Assembly (NCBI RefSeq): GCF_019320115.1
Contig: NC_089583.1
Coordinates: 75,347,368 to 75,411,367 of the forward strand
Length of the DNA: 64,000 nt
Reading direction: 5' to 3'
Origin: Miscanthus floridulus
Taxonomy: Eukaryota; Streptophyta; Magnoliopsida; Poales; Poaceae
In this document: positions 1-12,100 of the stretch, piece by piece
Position numbering within the stretch: the stretch's first letter is position 1
How the letters are laid out: each line of letters starts with the position of its first letter
Position numbers and translations under genes: made by a program
Notes under the pieces: generated by a model
The model's database searches: none
What the model was told of the DNA's origin: nothing
Seen by the model: the letters and a program-made list of their open reading frames with translations, nothing else

Positions 1-163
1 CTCAACTTTTTATCCCTCGCTCCCATAAATTCAATATATGATTATATCTAACTTTTGGACACTCATGGAATGTCGAATTCTAGGTTAAATAGCCCATAAA
101 ATTGGTTGGGAAAGTTTTGGAATCCAACCAAGTCCTTAGGGTTCTTCTTGCTACCAGGGTGGT
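1..163. other. Unclassified AT-rich left flank
   Basis: No reading frame or recognisable repeat was found here. The stretch abuts a TG-starting LTR end at 164. No initiator-Met primer site lies just left of that end, so this is probably sequence outside the adjacent LTR rather than copia internal sequence. Confidence 0.3.
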
Positions 164-458
164 TGAAAGGTCCTAATAGCTAGAGGGGGGTGAATAACTT
201 ATAAAAATTCTATAACAACACTTAAGCAAAGTGGTCAGATAATTATGAAGCGAAGCGAGTGTTACGCTAGCCTACTAAAAATGCAAGCCGCCTACCATAA
301 TTCTAGTTGTTATAGTCACTAAACACACAAAGGCTAGGTCACTATCACTAAGTTAGTGAGTTCTCAAAGACTAACTAAAAAGCCTTACTAACCACTAGAC
401 CCGACATAAGCTAGCTTTCAAAACTAATTACACTAAAGAGCTTAGCAACACTAGGAAG

Positions 459-1671
459 TGTTGACGGTAGTTAACATTCATCATAAATCATCAATATGAC
501 TTGTATAAATGGCTAAAATGGATCACTAATGTAGACTTAGGGGTTTAAACTGGCAAATTCCATGAGTTTTGGTGAATCTATGTTTTCAGCAGGATTTAAT
601 CAGAAAACCTGCTAAGGAGGACCTATTCGTCAAAAGAAATCACAGAATTCCGTCGTGTAATCAACATAGGAAGACTCTAGAAGACTCCAAAAGATGAATC
701 ACCGAAGCAGAGCCCGTGCCCCTGACATGTGGGGCCGGCCGGCCTATGGGCCCCCCATGTCAGCCTCCCGTTGCTACGTCGGTTCTCCATCTCCTTAAGG
801 ATTGCATCTCCGCCATTTATTCAAGTCGGTTTGATCCTGAGGGCTCAGAATTGACGCTCCGGCCTATATATACCTGCCTACACCCCCTCTAGGGTAGATG
901 CCTCATTTGATCCTGAGAGCTAAGAAGCTAGAAACTCTAATTCATATGTCCACCAGGATCAGGGCTAACAATCAAGAGAAGATTAGTCCTCAATAGGATC
1001 TAATCTTGTATTAGAGATAGTGAGATAGAGTAAGAGGAAAGAGTTTTGGAGGAGTCCTGGCCTGTCGGTGCTCTCTCTACAGCTTGTACCCTGGCGGAAT
1101 CAAGTTCTTCTTGAGCTTGTTTCTGAGATTTCTCTGGTAATCGACTTCTAATTCAAGTAAGCATCCTGTTCATATTATTTTTCAGGTTTGCGACTCTCTT
1201 TTAAGTACTTTAATCCTTGTAGCTCGTGTGTTAAAGTAGTATTCATAGTATAAGCGTGGTGCTTAGACTCGGTTACTCATGGATGTACCCTATTTTCTGG
1301 ATCGGTGGTAGCTCGCGAGGGTGACTCTTATAGCCTCATTGAATCTTTTGTAGTCTACCTCCCGTTAGTAGGCCTAGCAGGACTTTATTGCTATAGGAAA
1401 CATACTCTGCCTATGTTTTCTCTAGTAATACCCTCAGAATTGAATAATAGAAGACAAAGCTTACCGAAGTTAGAACTAGAAGACTTTAGCAGTCTCCTCT
1501 ACGCTCCTATTATGTAGCCTTGCTTGTGAAGTTGGGATAAGTTAGATTTGGTTATTCTCACACACGTTTCCTTGAGTTCGATATAAAACTAGATACTTCC
1601 AGTGAGGTGCCACATTGGTATAATATCCGTGCGCTTGCGGATTATTCTGTGTGCATTAACTTATACCAACA
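459..1671 (+). mobile_element. Solo LTR (1.2 kb), family not identified
   Basis: The segment begins TGTTGACGGT and ends ATACCAACA, so it has TG...CA termini. It is flanked by GGAAG (454-458) and GAAAG (1672-1676), a 5-bp target duplication with one mismatch. It contains a TATA-like box but no gag or pol, which fits a solo LTR left by recombination between two LTRs. Plus orientation is assumed from the TATA box and is uncertain. The short open frames inside it are not credible genes. Confidence 0.65.
864..872 (+). promoter_or_regulatory. TATA-like box in the solo LTR
   Basis: CTATATATA follows a GC-rich stretch about 400 bp into the LTR, which is a usual place for the LTR promoter. The core is nearly palindromic, so it says little about strand. 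Confidence 0.35.
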
Positions 1672-2478
1672 GAAAGTAAAAGCAAAGGTGAGGTAGTGAG
1701 ATATATACCGATGTGGCAAGTGATGATCAATCACTCAGTCACAAGAGAACCAATGAAATCCTCATGACAAGATGACACAATGATTTATCCTCGAGGTTCA
1801 CTTGCTTGCCGGCAAGCTATATCCTCGTTGTAGCAATTCACCCACTTGGAGGTTCATGCGCTAATAGGCATCACACGCCTAACCCGCAATCGGGTGCCGC
1901 ACAACCAACACAAGATGGGGATCCACAAGCTATGAGTAATCCACTAAAGTACCTTTTGGCTCTCCATCGAGAAAAGGTCAAGAACCCCTCACAATCATCA
2001 CGATCAGAGCAGGAGACAAGCACCTTCCTCCGCTTGGCGATCCTCGCTGCACCAAGCCATCTAGGTAGCAGCAACTACCAAGAGAAACAAGTGAAATCCG
2101 CAGTGAAATACAATTACCAAGTGCCTATAGATGCAATGCACTTGTATTCACTCTCAATCTCACAAAGATGATGAATCAATGAAGGAGATGAGTGGAAGGG
2201 CTTTGGCTAAGCTCACAAGGTTGCAATGTCAATGCAAATGGCCAAGAGGGTGAGCTAGAGCCAGCCACACTGACTTTTATAGAGCCCCCAAATGAATAGA
2301 GTTGTTGGCTCTCTGTTAGCACTGAAATCGAAGACGACCGGACGCGCCGGTTGATCTGACCGGACGCACGCTCACCAGCGTCCGGTCGCACGGATGATAG
2401 CCACGTGTCCCCTACTTTGAACTACGCTCATCGATCTCTAATGGCTAGTTAGCCCTGTGCCATGCATTAAGTTAAGAC

Positions 2479-2930
2479 TGTGGCAGAACCGCCCAAAATA
2501 ACATGCTTTCGGAGGCGCTCGTCTTTCACTAAGCACCCCAAAAGTTAGCTACATCGAACAGTTCCATCGAGCCCACCCCAAGGGAGAACTTGAAACAATC
2601 CACATTTTACCACTAGGATCCAATAATGAGCACGAGCTTACAACACTTAGTCCATTTCATACAACAAAGTTCTTGGAAATTATTTATTATAATACCAGAG
2701 TTCAGAATGCAGGTAATTAAACAGTGGAATAGAAAATAAACATCTAACAGAAATGATACAAGGATCTGTCTGTGCCCACCAGAAGAATCCTCCATATAAG
2801 AGCTAATCCTTAAGCTACACCTATAACAGGGGTAAAATAAACCCTGAGTACACAATATACTCGCAAGACTTACCCGACTAGTGGGAATAGTTTCCCGACT
2901 CCAAGGAGTATGATACCATGTCCCAGTTTG
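2479..2930 (-). repeat. Tekay-like chromovirus LTR fragment A (host LTR, minus)
   Basis: It starts TGTGGCAGAACC, the reverse complement of the GGTTCTGCCACA end of the plus-strand Tekay-like LTR at 35804. The next 430 bp match the reverse complement of about 35380-35804. Similarity fades after about 2915, where Tat-like gag sequence takes over. By orientation and phase it is the best candidate for the missing start of the LTR that continues at 35805-35869 and 53308-53485. Confidence 0.65.
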
Positions 2931-2958
2931 CCATCTATACCATATATTGGATTATCCA

Positions 2959-5650
2959 TTAAGACAAATTTTTTAAAGCCGACTGCTTGGATCGGCTGTT
3001 GGCTTTCATCGTTGATCCTAATGAAGCCTCCTTCCCATAACTTGCCAGGGAAGCGTTCAAATTCTCCTCATACTTTGATTCATCGAAATCCGAATAAACT
3101 TCTTGATCTACCAGAGCTCTAAATTCTGATGGCAATAGAAAAGCCATTTGGATATTAGCCGATGGTTGCTTTCTATCGGTTGTTTGCTTAGTATGCCATA
3201 CTTGAGGTTTACCAGATGCTTGAGCCTGTTCCAACTCTTTATTCCTTAAGCGTTGCATCCTTCTCTTCTGGCTTCTTGTCAAACCTCCTGGACACCATTG
3301 GCCTTCCTGTCAAACATATTTTCTCTCATTGCATTCTTCTTCATAATCAGCCCAGTCTTGGTCAACAACTCTTTTTCCTAGCCGATTATGAACACTTCCA
3401 TTTTTTAAGCGTCGATCCATGTTATTATGATGATATGCATCTTGAGCATGGATAGACCAGCAGGTTGGTTTAAGATTGCCTAAACTCCCAATATTGATTG
3501 TTGCATTCTAGACAATCATGTCTAGTAGGCAACTTTAAACCTTCATTCCAACAATATCTGAAGAAAGGATAATTTCAATGTGATTCGGCTTGTTTCCTTT
3601 CATACCTCTCTTTCTCCAGTTGACGCTGGTATTCTTGATCCTTTAACCAATGCTAATAATCCTTTTTCTTCTGACTGCTGCCACTTATTTAATAGAATTC
3701 GAGATGTAACTCGCGGATTTGTCACCCCATCTTTTGACGTTTCCCCCTACTCATATCGGCTCTTTTGCTTAGCGCAATGTCTTCTAATCTCTCTGTACTT
3801 GTCAGCCGATATTTGCGTCTTGGGATCGACTGTTCTAGCTTCTCTTGATTTGGTTGATGTTAGAACCTTAGTCTTTCTTTGAGTAGCCCAGCATCAACCA
3901 TGTTTTGATCTTCTAGGAAAGGATTATCTAATCTCTCTGTATATGCTGTCGAAAGATTCTACATTCATTAGTGGAATGAGAAGTAGCATTATGGAACTTG
4001 CAGAACTTCTTATTCTTTAACTGATCTGGGGGCAACATAACATGATTATCAGGCAACTTGATTTATCCCTTCTCAAACAAGAAATTGAAGAGCTTGTCTG
4101 ATTTTGTGACATCAAAGTCATAGCTCTCCTCGACTCCTCTTCCCCAAGGATTTGGCACCATCACTATCTTTTTGCCTCAATTCCATTCAACCGCAGCAAT
4201 CTCTTCCTCTTTATCTTCATAGCCGTCATCGACTGAGTATGGATTATAAGCTTCGGCCACTGTGGTACTCTTCTAAAATCAGATATCTCTGCGCATACTC
4301 TGGAATTGGCTATTGAGCGCTGCCACTCGTTGAGCTAATTGACCCAAATTATCAAATTCTTGTCCCATTAGTTTCTCTTTCCACATTGGTAGCATTCCTT
4401 GAACGGCTAAAGTAGCTAGCTGATCATCAGCCAAGTTTAAGGAGAAGCATAAATTCCTAGTTTCTCAAAACCTCTGAAGAAACTCAGTGCCCGATCCATT
4501 AGTCTTCTGCCTTATAGTTGTTAGATCGGTTATCTTCTTTTCCCCAGTCCCAGTGTAAAAATATATATGAAACTTCTTCTCTAGGTCAGCCCAATTGGTA
4601 ATGGAATTGACTAGTAGTGATGAAAACCAAATGAAGGCTGGCCCTGACAGGGACAAGGAGAAGAAATGAACTCGATGGACATCCTCAACTGATGCTTTGC
4701 CCAACTGTGTAAGATACCGACTGACATATTCTATCGTGCTTGTACTATCTTGGCCAGTGAACTTAGCGAACTCTGGGAGCCTATAATTTATGGGAAGAGC
4801 AATCAAATCATACCATTCTAGATATGAGCATTTGTACGAGAAGGTCAGCCATTTTGGCTTTTGACCGAACTGATTCTTCATCATCTCGGTCACGTTCAGT
4901 AGCAACTCATCAGCATTTGAATTTGGATTTCTCTACACCTACTGACCCATCTATGGACTAAAACCCCGTGTGTCTTGGTACCCTAGATTTGAAATCATCT
5001 GAAGGGTGTTATAATCTATGCCATAGTGATACCCTTGTGGAATCTCTATCTGCTGTGTCCTTTGCTGGTCTGTTGCTTGAAGTCTCTGATTATAGACATA
5101 AGGATCTATATCTCTACGGATCCTTTGAATTGAGGGTGCTATTTTTTGAGCTGACGACGGTATGTGGCCCAATGTGCCAAAATTGATCACCTAGTTCTGA
5201 CCTTGCCCTATCGGTTGCTGCACATGTTGTACTGGCAGTCTAGAATTATACTATATCTGATTCGTAGTAGTTCCTTGAGCTTGTTCAGATAAACCCTGAA
5301 TTGCTTGGACATCATTATTACCAGCTGGTGCAGCTTCTTAACGGCTGGTACCTGACTTGATTAGTCCCTTAGGTCGATGGATCTAGAATGTTGTAATAAG
5401 CTGGCCCACCTTGACCAACTGGAAACCCATGAATCACCTCTTTTATGGCGTTGTGGAATATGTCCAAGAAAACTTTGTTATGGCTTGATATGGCATCACG
5501 AACAGATTTGTCTACAACTTCCGTAATGAAATGTCTATCTTCAGCTTCGGCTATATCTGTCTGCCCGTGCAATAGAACTCTTGGTAGTGGAAATTTCTAA
5601 ACAATTATGTTGTCACGTGTTTTGGTGTAGGACAACAAACATTTGCTCTG
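2959..5650 (-). pseudogene. Decayed gag of a Tat-like gypsy element
   Basis: Gag forms the structural shell of the retrotransposon particle. Open stretches lie at 5572-5369, 5190-4951, 4905-4465 and 3282-2959, with many stops between them. The 4905-4465 piece (146 aa) is the retrotransposon gag core, with motifs such as LPINYRLPEFAKF, SLSGPAFIWF and ADLEKKF. About 4000 (minus strand) there is a CKFH...H..EC zinc-binding-like motif. The final piece is basic and then charged (RSQKRRMQRLRNKEL) and runs to the truncation at about 2950. No intact start-to-stop gag survives. Confidence 0.7.
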
Positions 5651-5758
5651 AAATTCTTATGTAGCTTTGTTGATGAGACCTTTATCTCCATTAAGTAGAT
5701 CTTCATAATGTACCATAAGGATGTCATTGTTGTGATGAACTGCCATGACGATTATGGG

Positions 5759-5776
5759 GTCCCACCGGGCGTGCCA
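5759..5776 (-). promoter_or_regulatory. Primer-binding site of the Tat-like element
   Basis: On the minus strand TGGCACGCCCGGTGGGAC starts six bases after the LTR end. The TGG start complements a tRNA CCA tail. The tRNA identity was not determined, but it is not the initiator-Met type used by the other elements here. Confidence 0.55.
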
Positions 5777-6309
5777 GAAACATGTGTCGACACAGAATTT
5801 TGTCTCATGCCGAGGGCACATGAGCAAGCCGAAAGGGTCCACTCAAAGGAGTTGGAGATCCACTTAACTTCAGCGCAGGGGTGATCGATCTTGTGCACTC
5901 CACCCGAGACATGCTAGTCAATTTGACCTTGTAATTGACAAGGAGAGAAAGTTTATCAGTAATTTAGGGTGGAACGTGCTGGTGTTGCTAGACAGTCCCG
6001 AATATGCGGCTTTAAGAGCCGATATGAAAGGAGATCGACTAAATAGTCGATTCCAGCATATTCATAAGAATAAATCAGTTAAAGCTCATGGGGTTATGCA
6101 AGAAGAATTGGTTATCATTCAGGATAAATATCATTGTTTAGACAAATATTAGTTAATGGCAAAAAGATGTCAATAGTAATTAGTTTATACCGAGCCAATG
6201 ACTGCGAGTAACTGAACCCCTTTATAAAAAGAAACAGCTCATCATCATTCAACCATTTAATAGAGATAAATCTAATAAACATATTAGATCTCATCTATCG
6301 CTATGACCA

Positions 6310-6638
6310 GTGGGGCATGAGGTAGAATCATGCAGGCCGTAGAAACAACAATAGACTCGACGACCCTAACTTATTACTAATATTAGTGGGGCATGAGGCA
6401 GAATCATGTAGGCCATAATACAATAATAAGATCATGGGGCTAACACATCTTTCAACCTATCGCTACTTTAACGGTCTCATGACGTGAACTGTTCGTGAAA
6501 GCTCTCGATATCGGCTAAAATAGCCGATTTAGGCATAGCGCACAGTTAAGGTCATTCCCTTTTAGGAACGGATCTACCAAATAATGATCCCCACTCCATG
6601 GTGCTAATAGTGGGGTGTGAGGCAGAATCACATAGGCC
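6310..6638. repeat. Three copies of a 29-bp motif inside the Tat-like LTR
   Basis: A motif around GTGGGGCATGAGGCAGAATC, followed by a short AGGCC tail, occurs at 6310-6338, 6386-6414 and 6610-6638. Each copy has a few substitutions. Spacing is irregular (76 and 224 bp), so these are dispersed copies rather than a strict tandem array. Confidence 0.7.
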
Positions 6639-6973
6639 ATGATAATGAGCCATGGAACAATTTTTGCTAGCCAATAGATCTACTCAAGATCAAACATGCC
6701 TTAACCGCATGCTATGCACGATCAAGATTGATATAAAACAGCTGATAAAACATAACTCATTGTTTAAAGTGCAGATTAGATCAGTTTAGATTAACAAACG
6801 ATGGGTTAAAAAAGATATAAGACTAATCTAGATCAATCCCAATCGGGCGAAGTGATATTGCTATAATTAAATAAATAATGGAAGCAATAAGCAATATCGG
6901 TAACTTAATGAATCTATCCGAAGGAACGCCACCTTTAGATAGAGCCAATAACTTGACCTTAATCTAGTTCGAG

Positions 6974-7152
6974 CAGTGGAGGTTGACCAGATTGATGCAG
7001 TCGTACTTGAACTAGACAAGAGTTGATAACTAACTCATACCAGAGTCGCAGTGGAGGTCGACTGGATCGATGCAGCCGTACGAACAGAGGTATAAGCCAT
7101 GATGGTACTTATAGACAAGTGGTAGAGGTCGACCGGATTGATGCAGCCATAC
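6974..7152. repeat. Three ~73-bp repeat units in the Tat-like LTR
   Basis: A 33-bp core, starting CAGTGGAGGTCGAC and containing GATGCAGCCGTAC, recurs at 6974-7006, 7049-7081 and 7120-7152. The spacing is 75 and 71 bp. Only the cores are well conserved. The short open frame at 7023-7214 is composed of these repeats and is not a gene. Confidence 0.7.
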
Positions 7153-7576
7153 TTACTGAAGAACTCACCGAGATCTACTCTACTCCTACTCCTAAGGGGT
7201 GGCCAGAGTCATAAATAACTAGTATTTGATTGATTGCGTGTCTTTTGCAATAGCCAGGGTTTGATAGTTATACCCGAGACCTACGCATGACTCCTATCTA
7301 AGCATGACTCATCACAATCTTTGGCCCTAAGAGAAAACAATCCTAATTTAAGATAACTTGAACTCCAATCTTTCCCTTTTGTAGAGTCCAACATGTCTTG
7401 TCCTAGGCGTCGATCATAGCTTTTGTCGTTATCTGCTGGCGCTGCCTAGAGAAAGCTGATTCTAGTGCTGCATTTGAATCAGCTGGTTCTGATCTGCACG
7501 TAGTTGACTCCTTGATGACATGATATTGGGAGCTTTCGAGTCCCTACGACTCTTCTTCCAAATTTTGGTGTAAACA

Positions 7577-9140
7577 CTTTCCAAGCTCTGAAGAAGTTTC
7601 TCACCTCTACTCCTATCCTTGCCCAACCAGATATTGAGAAGCCATTTGATGTGTATTGTGATGCCTCAAGGACTAGATTAGGATGCATGCTTATGTAGGA
7701 TAGACGTGTGATAGCTTATGCTTGACGTCAGCTAAAAACACGAGGTGAATTATCCCACCCATGATTTAGAGCTAGCTGTTGTGGTGCATGCTCTAAAAAA
7801 TTAGAGGCATTATTTGTTGCAAATAAAGTGCATATTTATATGGATCACAAGAGCCTCAAATATATTTTCACTCAGTCCGAGCTGAACATGAGGCAATAGA
7901 GATGGTTGGAGCTAATCAAGGATTATAATTTGGAGGTTCATTACCATCCTAGAAAAGCTAATGTGGTAGCTGATGCTTTGAGCTGGAAGTCGTATCAAGT
8001 TGAAGAAGCACATTTGTCTCTCAACCATGCTGAGGTGCTAGCCCATGTTGCTCTAGTCTCGGATTTACTTGAGCAAATTATTATAGAGCAAAGGCAAGAT
8101 GTTTTGAAAATCCTGCATATCAAGGAGTTAATTGCCGAAGGGCGTGGTCCACATTTTAGTATTGATGATCAAGGTGTAGTGTGGTTCAAGAACAGATTGG
8201 TTGTTCCATCAAGAGAGGAGCTTAGAAAAAAGATTTTGGATGAAGCTCATCATTCCAAGTTGTCCATCCATCCTGAAGTAACAAGATATACCATGATTTG
8301 CGCCACTTATATTGGTGGTCAAATATGAAGCAGGAATATCACCAAGTACGTTGCAGAATGCGACACTTGTGGAAGGGTTAAGGCGAGCCATATTCATACG
8401 CCTGAATTTTTACAGCCCTTGCCTATCCCTATTTGAAAATGGGAGGAGATTTCCATGGATTTCATTATGGGTTTACCCCGCACATCCAAGGGCTATAACT
8501 CTATTTGGGTCATTGTGGATCGCCTTACCAAGTCTGCTCATTTTCTTTCGGTGGATACAAGGTATTCAGCCAAGAAGTATGCCAAGTTGTATTTTGACCG
8601 GATTGTGACCCTACATGGAGTTCCTCTTACTATCGTCTCTGATAGAGGGTCGGTCTTTATCTCTCATTTCTAGGAGCAACTTCAGAAATGTCTTAGTACT
8701 AGTCTCCTCAGAAGTTTAGCTTATCATCCGCAAACTAACGGTCAGACAAAAAGAGTCAATTAGGTACTTGAGGATATGTTTAGGGCTTGTGCCATTTCTT
8801 TTCCTAAAAAGTGGGACAAATGCTTGACTCTAGCTAAGTTTTCTTATAACAATAGTTATCAAGAAAGCATTCGAATGGCACCATTTGAGGCCCTATATGG
8901 CAAGAAATGTAGAACACCTCTTAACTGGGTTGAGGTGGGTGATCGTAGATATTTTGGGCCTAATTTTAGCAAAGAAGCTTGAGAGCAAGTTAGTGTTATT
9001 CATAGCCATTTGAATGCGGCTCAAAGTCATCAGAAAACTTATGCCTGACAAGCGAAGAGGGCCCTTGCAATTTGAAGTTGGTGACCATGTGTATTTGAAG
9101 GTATCTCCTATGAGAGGTGTGCATCGCTTTGGTTTCTGAG
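7577..9140 (+). pseudogene. Gypsy pol remnant: RT end, RNase H, integrase
   Basis: RNase H would degrade the RNA strand during cDNA synthesis, and integrase would insert the cDNA. The fragment starts in the RT-RNase H connection, with [19 protein letters not shown]. It continues through the RNase H end (7906-8060, [15 protein letters not shown]), the integrase HHCC zinc region (frameshifted near 8290-8400) and the integrase core (8455-8982). The first two core aspartates are visible in VIVDRLTKSAHF and IVSDRGS. The third catalytic residue, expected in the GQT.RVN block, reads lysine (codon 8749-8751), with a TAG stop three codons later. There are many other stops. It continues at 13740 past the inserted solo LTR. 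Confidence 0.85.
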
Positions 9141-9145
9141 GAAAG

Positions 9146-12100
9146 TGTGGCAGAACCACCTAATCTAATGTCTCCTAGGAGTACTCGTCTTTTATTGAAC
9201 ACTAAGTACTCAAGGGAGGACACCAAATTACGTGGTCCCATCAGGCACACCCCAGGGGAGAACCTAAAAATCCACATTTTTCCATTAGGATCACAAATGA
9301 GAGAATAAAGCTTACATCATTCTTAGCCCTTTTCTTACATCACTTTTAATACAACATCAAAGTATAATATTTACTGTGGATAATAGCAGAATATTATCAT
9401 GTTATCAGAGTTATGAACAATTTAATTGAACAGCAGAATATAAACATGTGAACATAATTACAGTGGAACTAAATAAATATCTATCTATGGCATGATGAAG
9501 CATTGATATATAAATTATGACAACAGATTATAAAACTTATATTTATAAAAACATTTAGTGAGAGTTATAAATAAAAACTATGATCGCAACATAAAGGAAA
9601 TCCTCTCTGAGCTCACCAGGAGGAATCCACACACAAAGGTCAGCTCTAACCTCCACCTGTCACCTACAACAGGAGAAATAAAACCCTAAGTACTCAATTG
9701 TACTCATCAAGACTTACCCAACAGAAGGAAAGAAAAGACTCTAAGGATATGCAAGGCTATCTAGCTTGTGGGTTTATTGCATCTGCAGGAGCATTACTAA
9801 AAGTGCATCCTTATATTCGATTTTTATTAGTAGCGCATTAGTTCATTAACTAACCATTATATATAAGCACCTGTGCTAATTTCAAGCAGGTGATAAGCAA
9901 TCAGATTTCTTTTTTAGCACCTTCCATCTTTTAGTTCTTACTACGGTGCTAGACCATCGACAAGACGTACCAAATCGTCTGGTGATTCACGAATCAATGC
10001 CCCCAGCTAGGTACCCCAAAAATGCATGCCCCGCTTATACCTAAGGCATAAACAGGACCAACCCACTACCCTCCTGTCATGGGGTCTAGGTCCCTGTCCA
10101 AACTAGGACTCCAAGCCCCCGCCCCTGAGTCCCTGACTCAGTGCGGTGCAAGGACCTCCTAACCCAAAAACCACCCTGACAGTCGGTTTGAAAAGAGCCA
10201 AAACCTATGACAAGAGAGTAGCAAGTCTTCCAAGCGCCCATACCCAAGTATGTGCTCGAATAATAAGTCTGTAACTTGCCTAGAGTATTATGCAATGGTC
10301 GGTCCTTAACCGTCATAGATAGGGAAAACAATGTAACCAAGCCACGCCCTGTTGGCCGCGGGACACAACCCCTTACACCCACCAATACCCAAACCATATC
10401 CCTGTCTGGTCACGATTTTTCCTTTCCACCATTTATATTTTCCAAGTGATAATAATACAGTAATAAATTTTCTATCTCTCGCGAGTGACAGACAATCACT
10501 TGACTTCTACCGGAGTCCTATAACATAGCAATCTACATGATCCTGTCATACTAGTAAGACTCATATGATAAAGATATATATATATATGCAAGTGGGTTTC
10601 ATTCAACTCCTTAAAACTTAATGCACAAATAAATTCAAAGTGCAAAAAATAGGGGTTATGCACTGGGGCTTGCATGGGTAAAATATAATCAGAAGTTAGT
10701 ATTTGCATCTTCAGATCATCCACCATCATCTGAATAGAAAGCCCATTGCATCATCTCCTAGAGAGAACACCATTACACCATCTTCAGATTCCCACTCATC
10801 CTTCACTTGATCCGTTGATCCATCATCATACCTATATGATATGCAATGCGATGCAATGCAAGGACTGTAATTAATCGACTACAATCGTGACTCGTAAAAA
10901 TATGATTTACGCCTCTCAAGTTAACGAGCTAGTTCTAATGATGACCGTACTTAGGCTACATATCCATGTTGTCGAATAAGGCATTATTTCCCAATAATTA
11001 TTTTAGTTATATAAACCCAAGTTGTTTCTTTATTTCATTCTATCGATTTAATCTTTATTCGAAATGGGCATTATTATCTATCTAACAAACTAATTATCCA
11101 GGAGCCATTAAAAATTACAGTGAGCATCTAACAATATTAATAATTTACTGCAAAATTTTTAGAGTCAACACTACCATCATTTTACCACAAAAATTCCTAC
11201 AAGTTTATATTTTTGTAATATTAAGCATTCTAAATCAATTAGAGCAACCCTAAAAACATACCGAATCCTTTCGAACAAAATACACTATTAGATAGATCAT
11301 GATTTTAGGAACTCAGTAAAACTAGTTTCACCATTTTTGGATCCCTATACTAATTTATATTGATTTTACAAGTTAAACTAGAAACTTATATTAGAAAAGC
11401 ATTTAGAAATGGAAAGGGTCGGCGGCCACCCCTTTTGGCCTAAACGCCCTTACGCGGCCTCAGCATGGCCCACTACTTGGCGAGCGCGGCTTGGCCCATA
11501 GACGCACAGTGCGCGGCCTAGGCACGGCGGCACAAGGCCGGCCCAGCGTGGGTGAGCCCACAGGCTGCGCTCGACCGGCGGGCCAGGCGGCAAGCTACAA
11601 TGGCTCGGACGGCCCAAGCGACACGCAGGCCATAGTCCAGTAGCCGGCCCATGCGGTCCGATGATGGCACATTTGTGAAGAGGCCCCTGAGCTTCAACAA
11701 TACCCTACAGTACATCAACACTATTCACTTAGGTCACATATTTAACACCGAGAACCCTTTATTAGCTTCTATTCACCTTTCTCACCTTTTCTCCCTCCAC
11801 AAAAGTAGAGCACGAATAGGGGAAGCAGAGCGTCGGCCGATGCGGTGGCTCACCGGTGGTGGTGCTATCGCAGGGGGCCACAGTAGCCACGCACGTGCTC
11901 CAGGTTGGGCCCGACTCGGCTAGAGGCGGCCTACGGTGGTGGTTTGGCCGGGCATAGGGAGGTGCGCGGCCTCGACCGAGGCGGAGCATGGCACAGGCGG
12001 CCACCCGACGGTTCCTAGTGTGGACTATGGTAGGAGGAGCGACACGGGTAGCTACACAGCGGTGGAACCTAGATGGAGGCAGAGTTGGTGGTCGAGGCGG

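Larger units (their letters stand above)
164..2478 (-). repeat. Ty1/copia-type LTR, minus orientation, interrupted and truncated
   Basis: The left end starts TGAAAGGTCC and is followed by a G-run. This is the mirror image of the C-run, cctcttgggcatcttgatcc-like, CCTTTCA end of the copia LTRs at 14242 and 30299. The right part carries the CCGGACGC / GCGTCCGG arms (about 2335-2395) seen in those LTRs. It is split by the solo LTR at 459-1671 and cut off at 2479 by a gypsy LTR. No primer site adjoins position 164, so it is the outer end of a 3' LTR or a solo LTR. It is a diverged relative of the two large copia copies, not a near-identical one. Confidence 0.6.
2931..7576 (-). mobile_element. Truncated Ty3/gypsy element, Tat-like, minus strand
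   Basis: Read on the minus strand, the order is LTR (7576-5783), primer site just inside it, then decayed gag down to about 2950. There the element stops abruptly against a Tekay-like LTR fragment. PR, RT, RH, IN and the 3' LTR are absent. The right LTR end (TGTTTACACC on the minus strand) joins the plus-strand Tekay-like pol directly at 7577. The adjacent CTTTC would be the target duplication, but its partner is lost. Assignment to Tat rests on gag resemblance and is not certain. Confidence 0.65.
5783..7576 (-). repeat. LTR of the Tat-like element (1.8 kb)
   Basis: Minus-strand termini are TGTTTACACC and GTCGACACA, a good TG...CA pair. The LTR contains two internal repeat sets, at 6310-6638 and 6974-7152. 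It is AT-rich with no credible coding region. Its partner LTR is missing from the window. Confidence 0.7.

Noticed and set aside
1806..2171. 121-codon frame in the copia LTR
   Set aside because: It has no domain, overlaps a minus-strand frame and lies in LTR sequence.
6310..7152. CRISPR-like array
   Set aside because: There are only three copies per motif, spacing is irregular, repeats are imperfect and they lie inside a plant LTR.
10565..10585. TA-rich microsatellite (and a similar one at 34505-34520)
   Set aside because: These are short simple repeats in LTRs with no sign of function.
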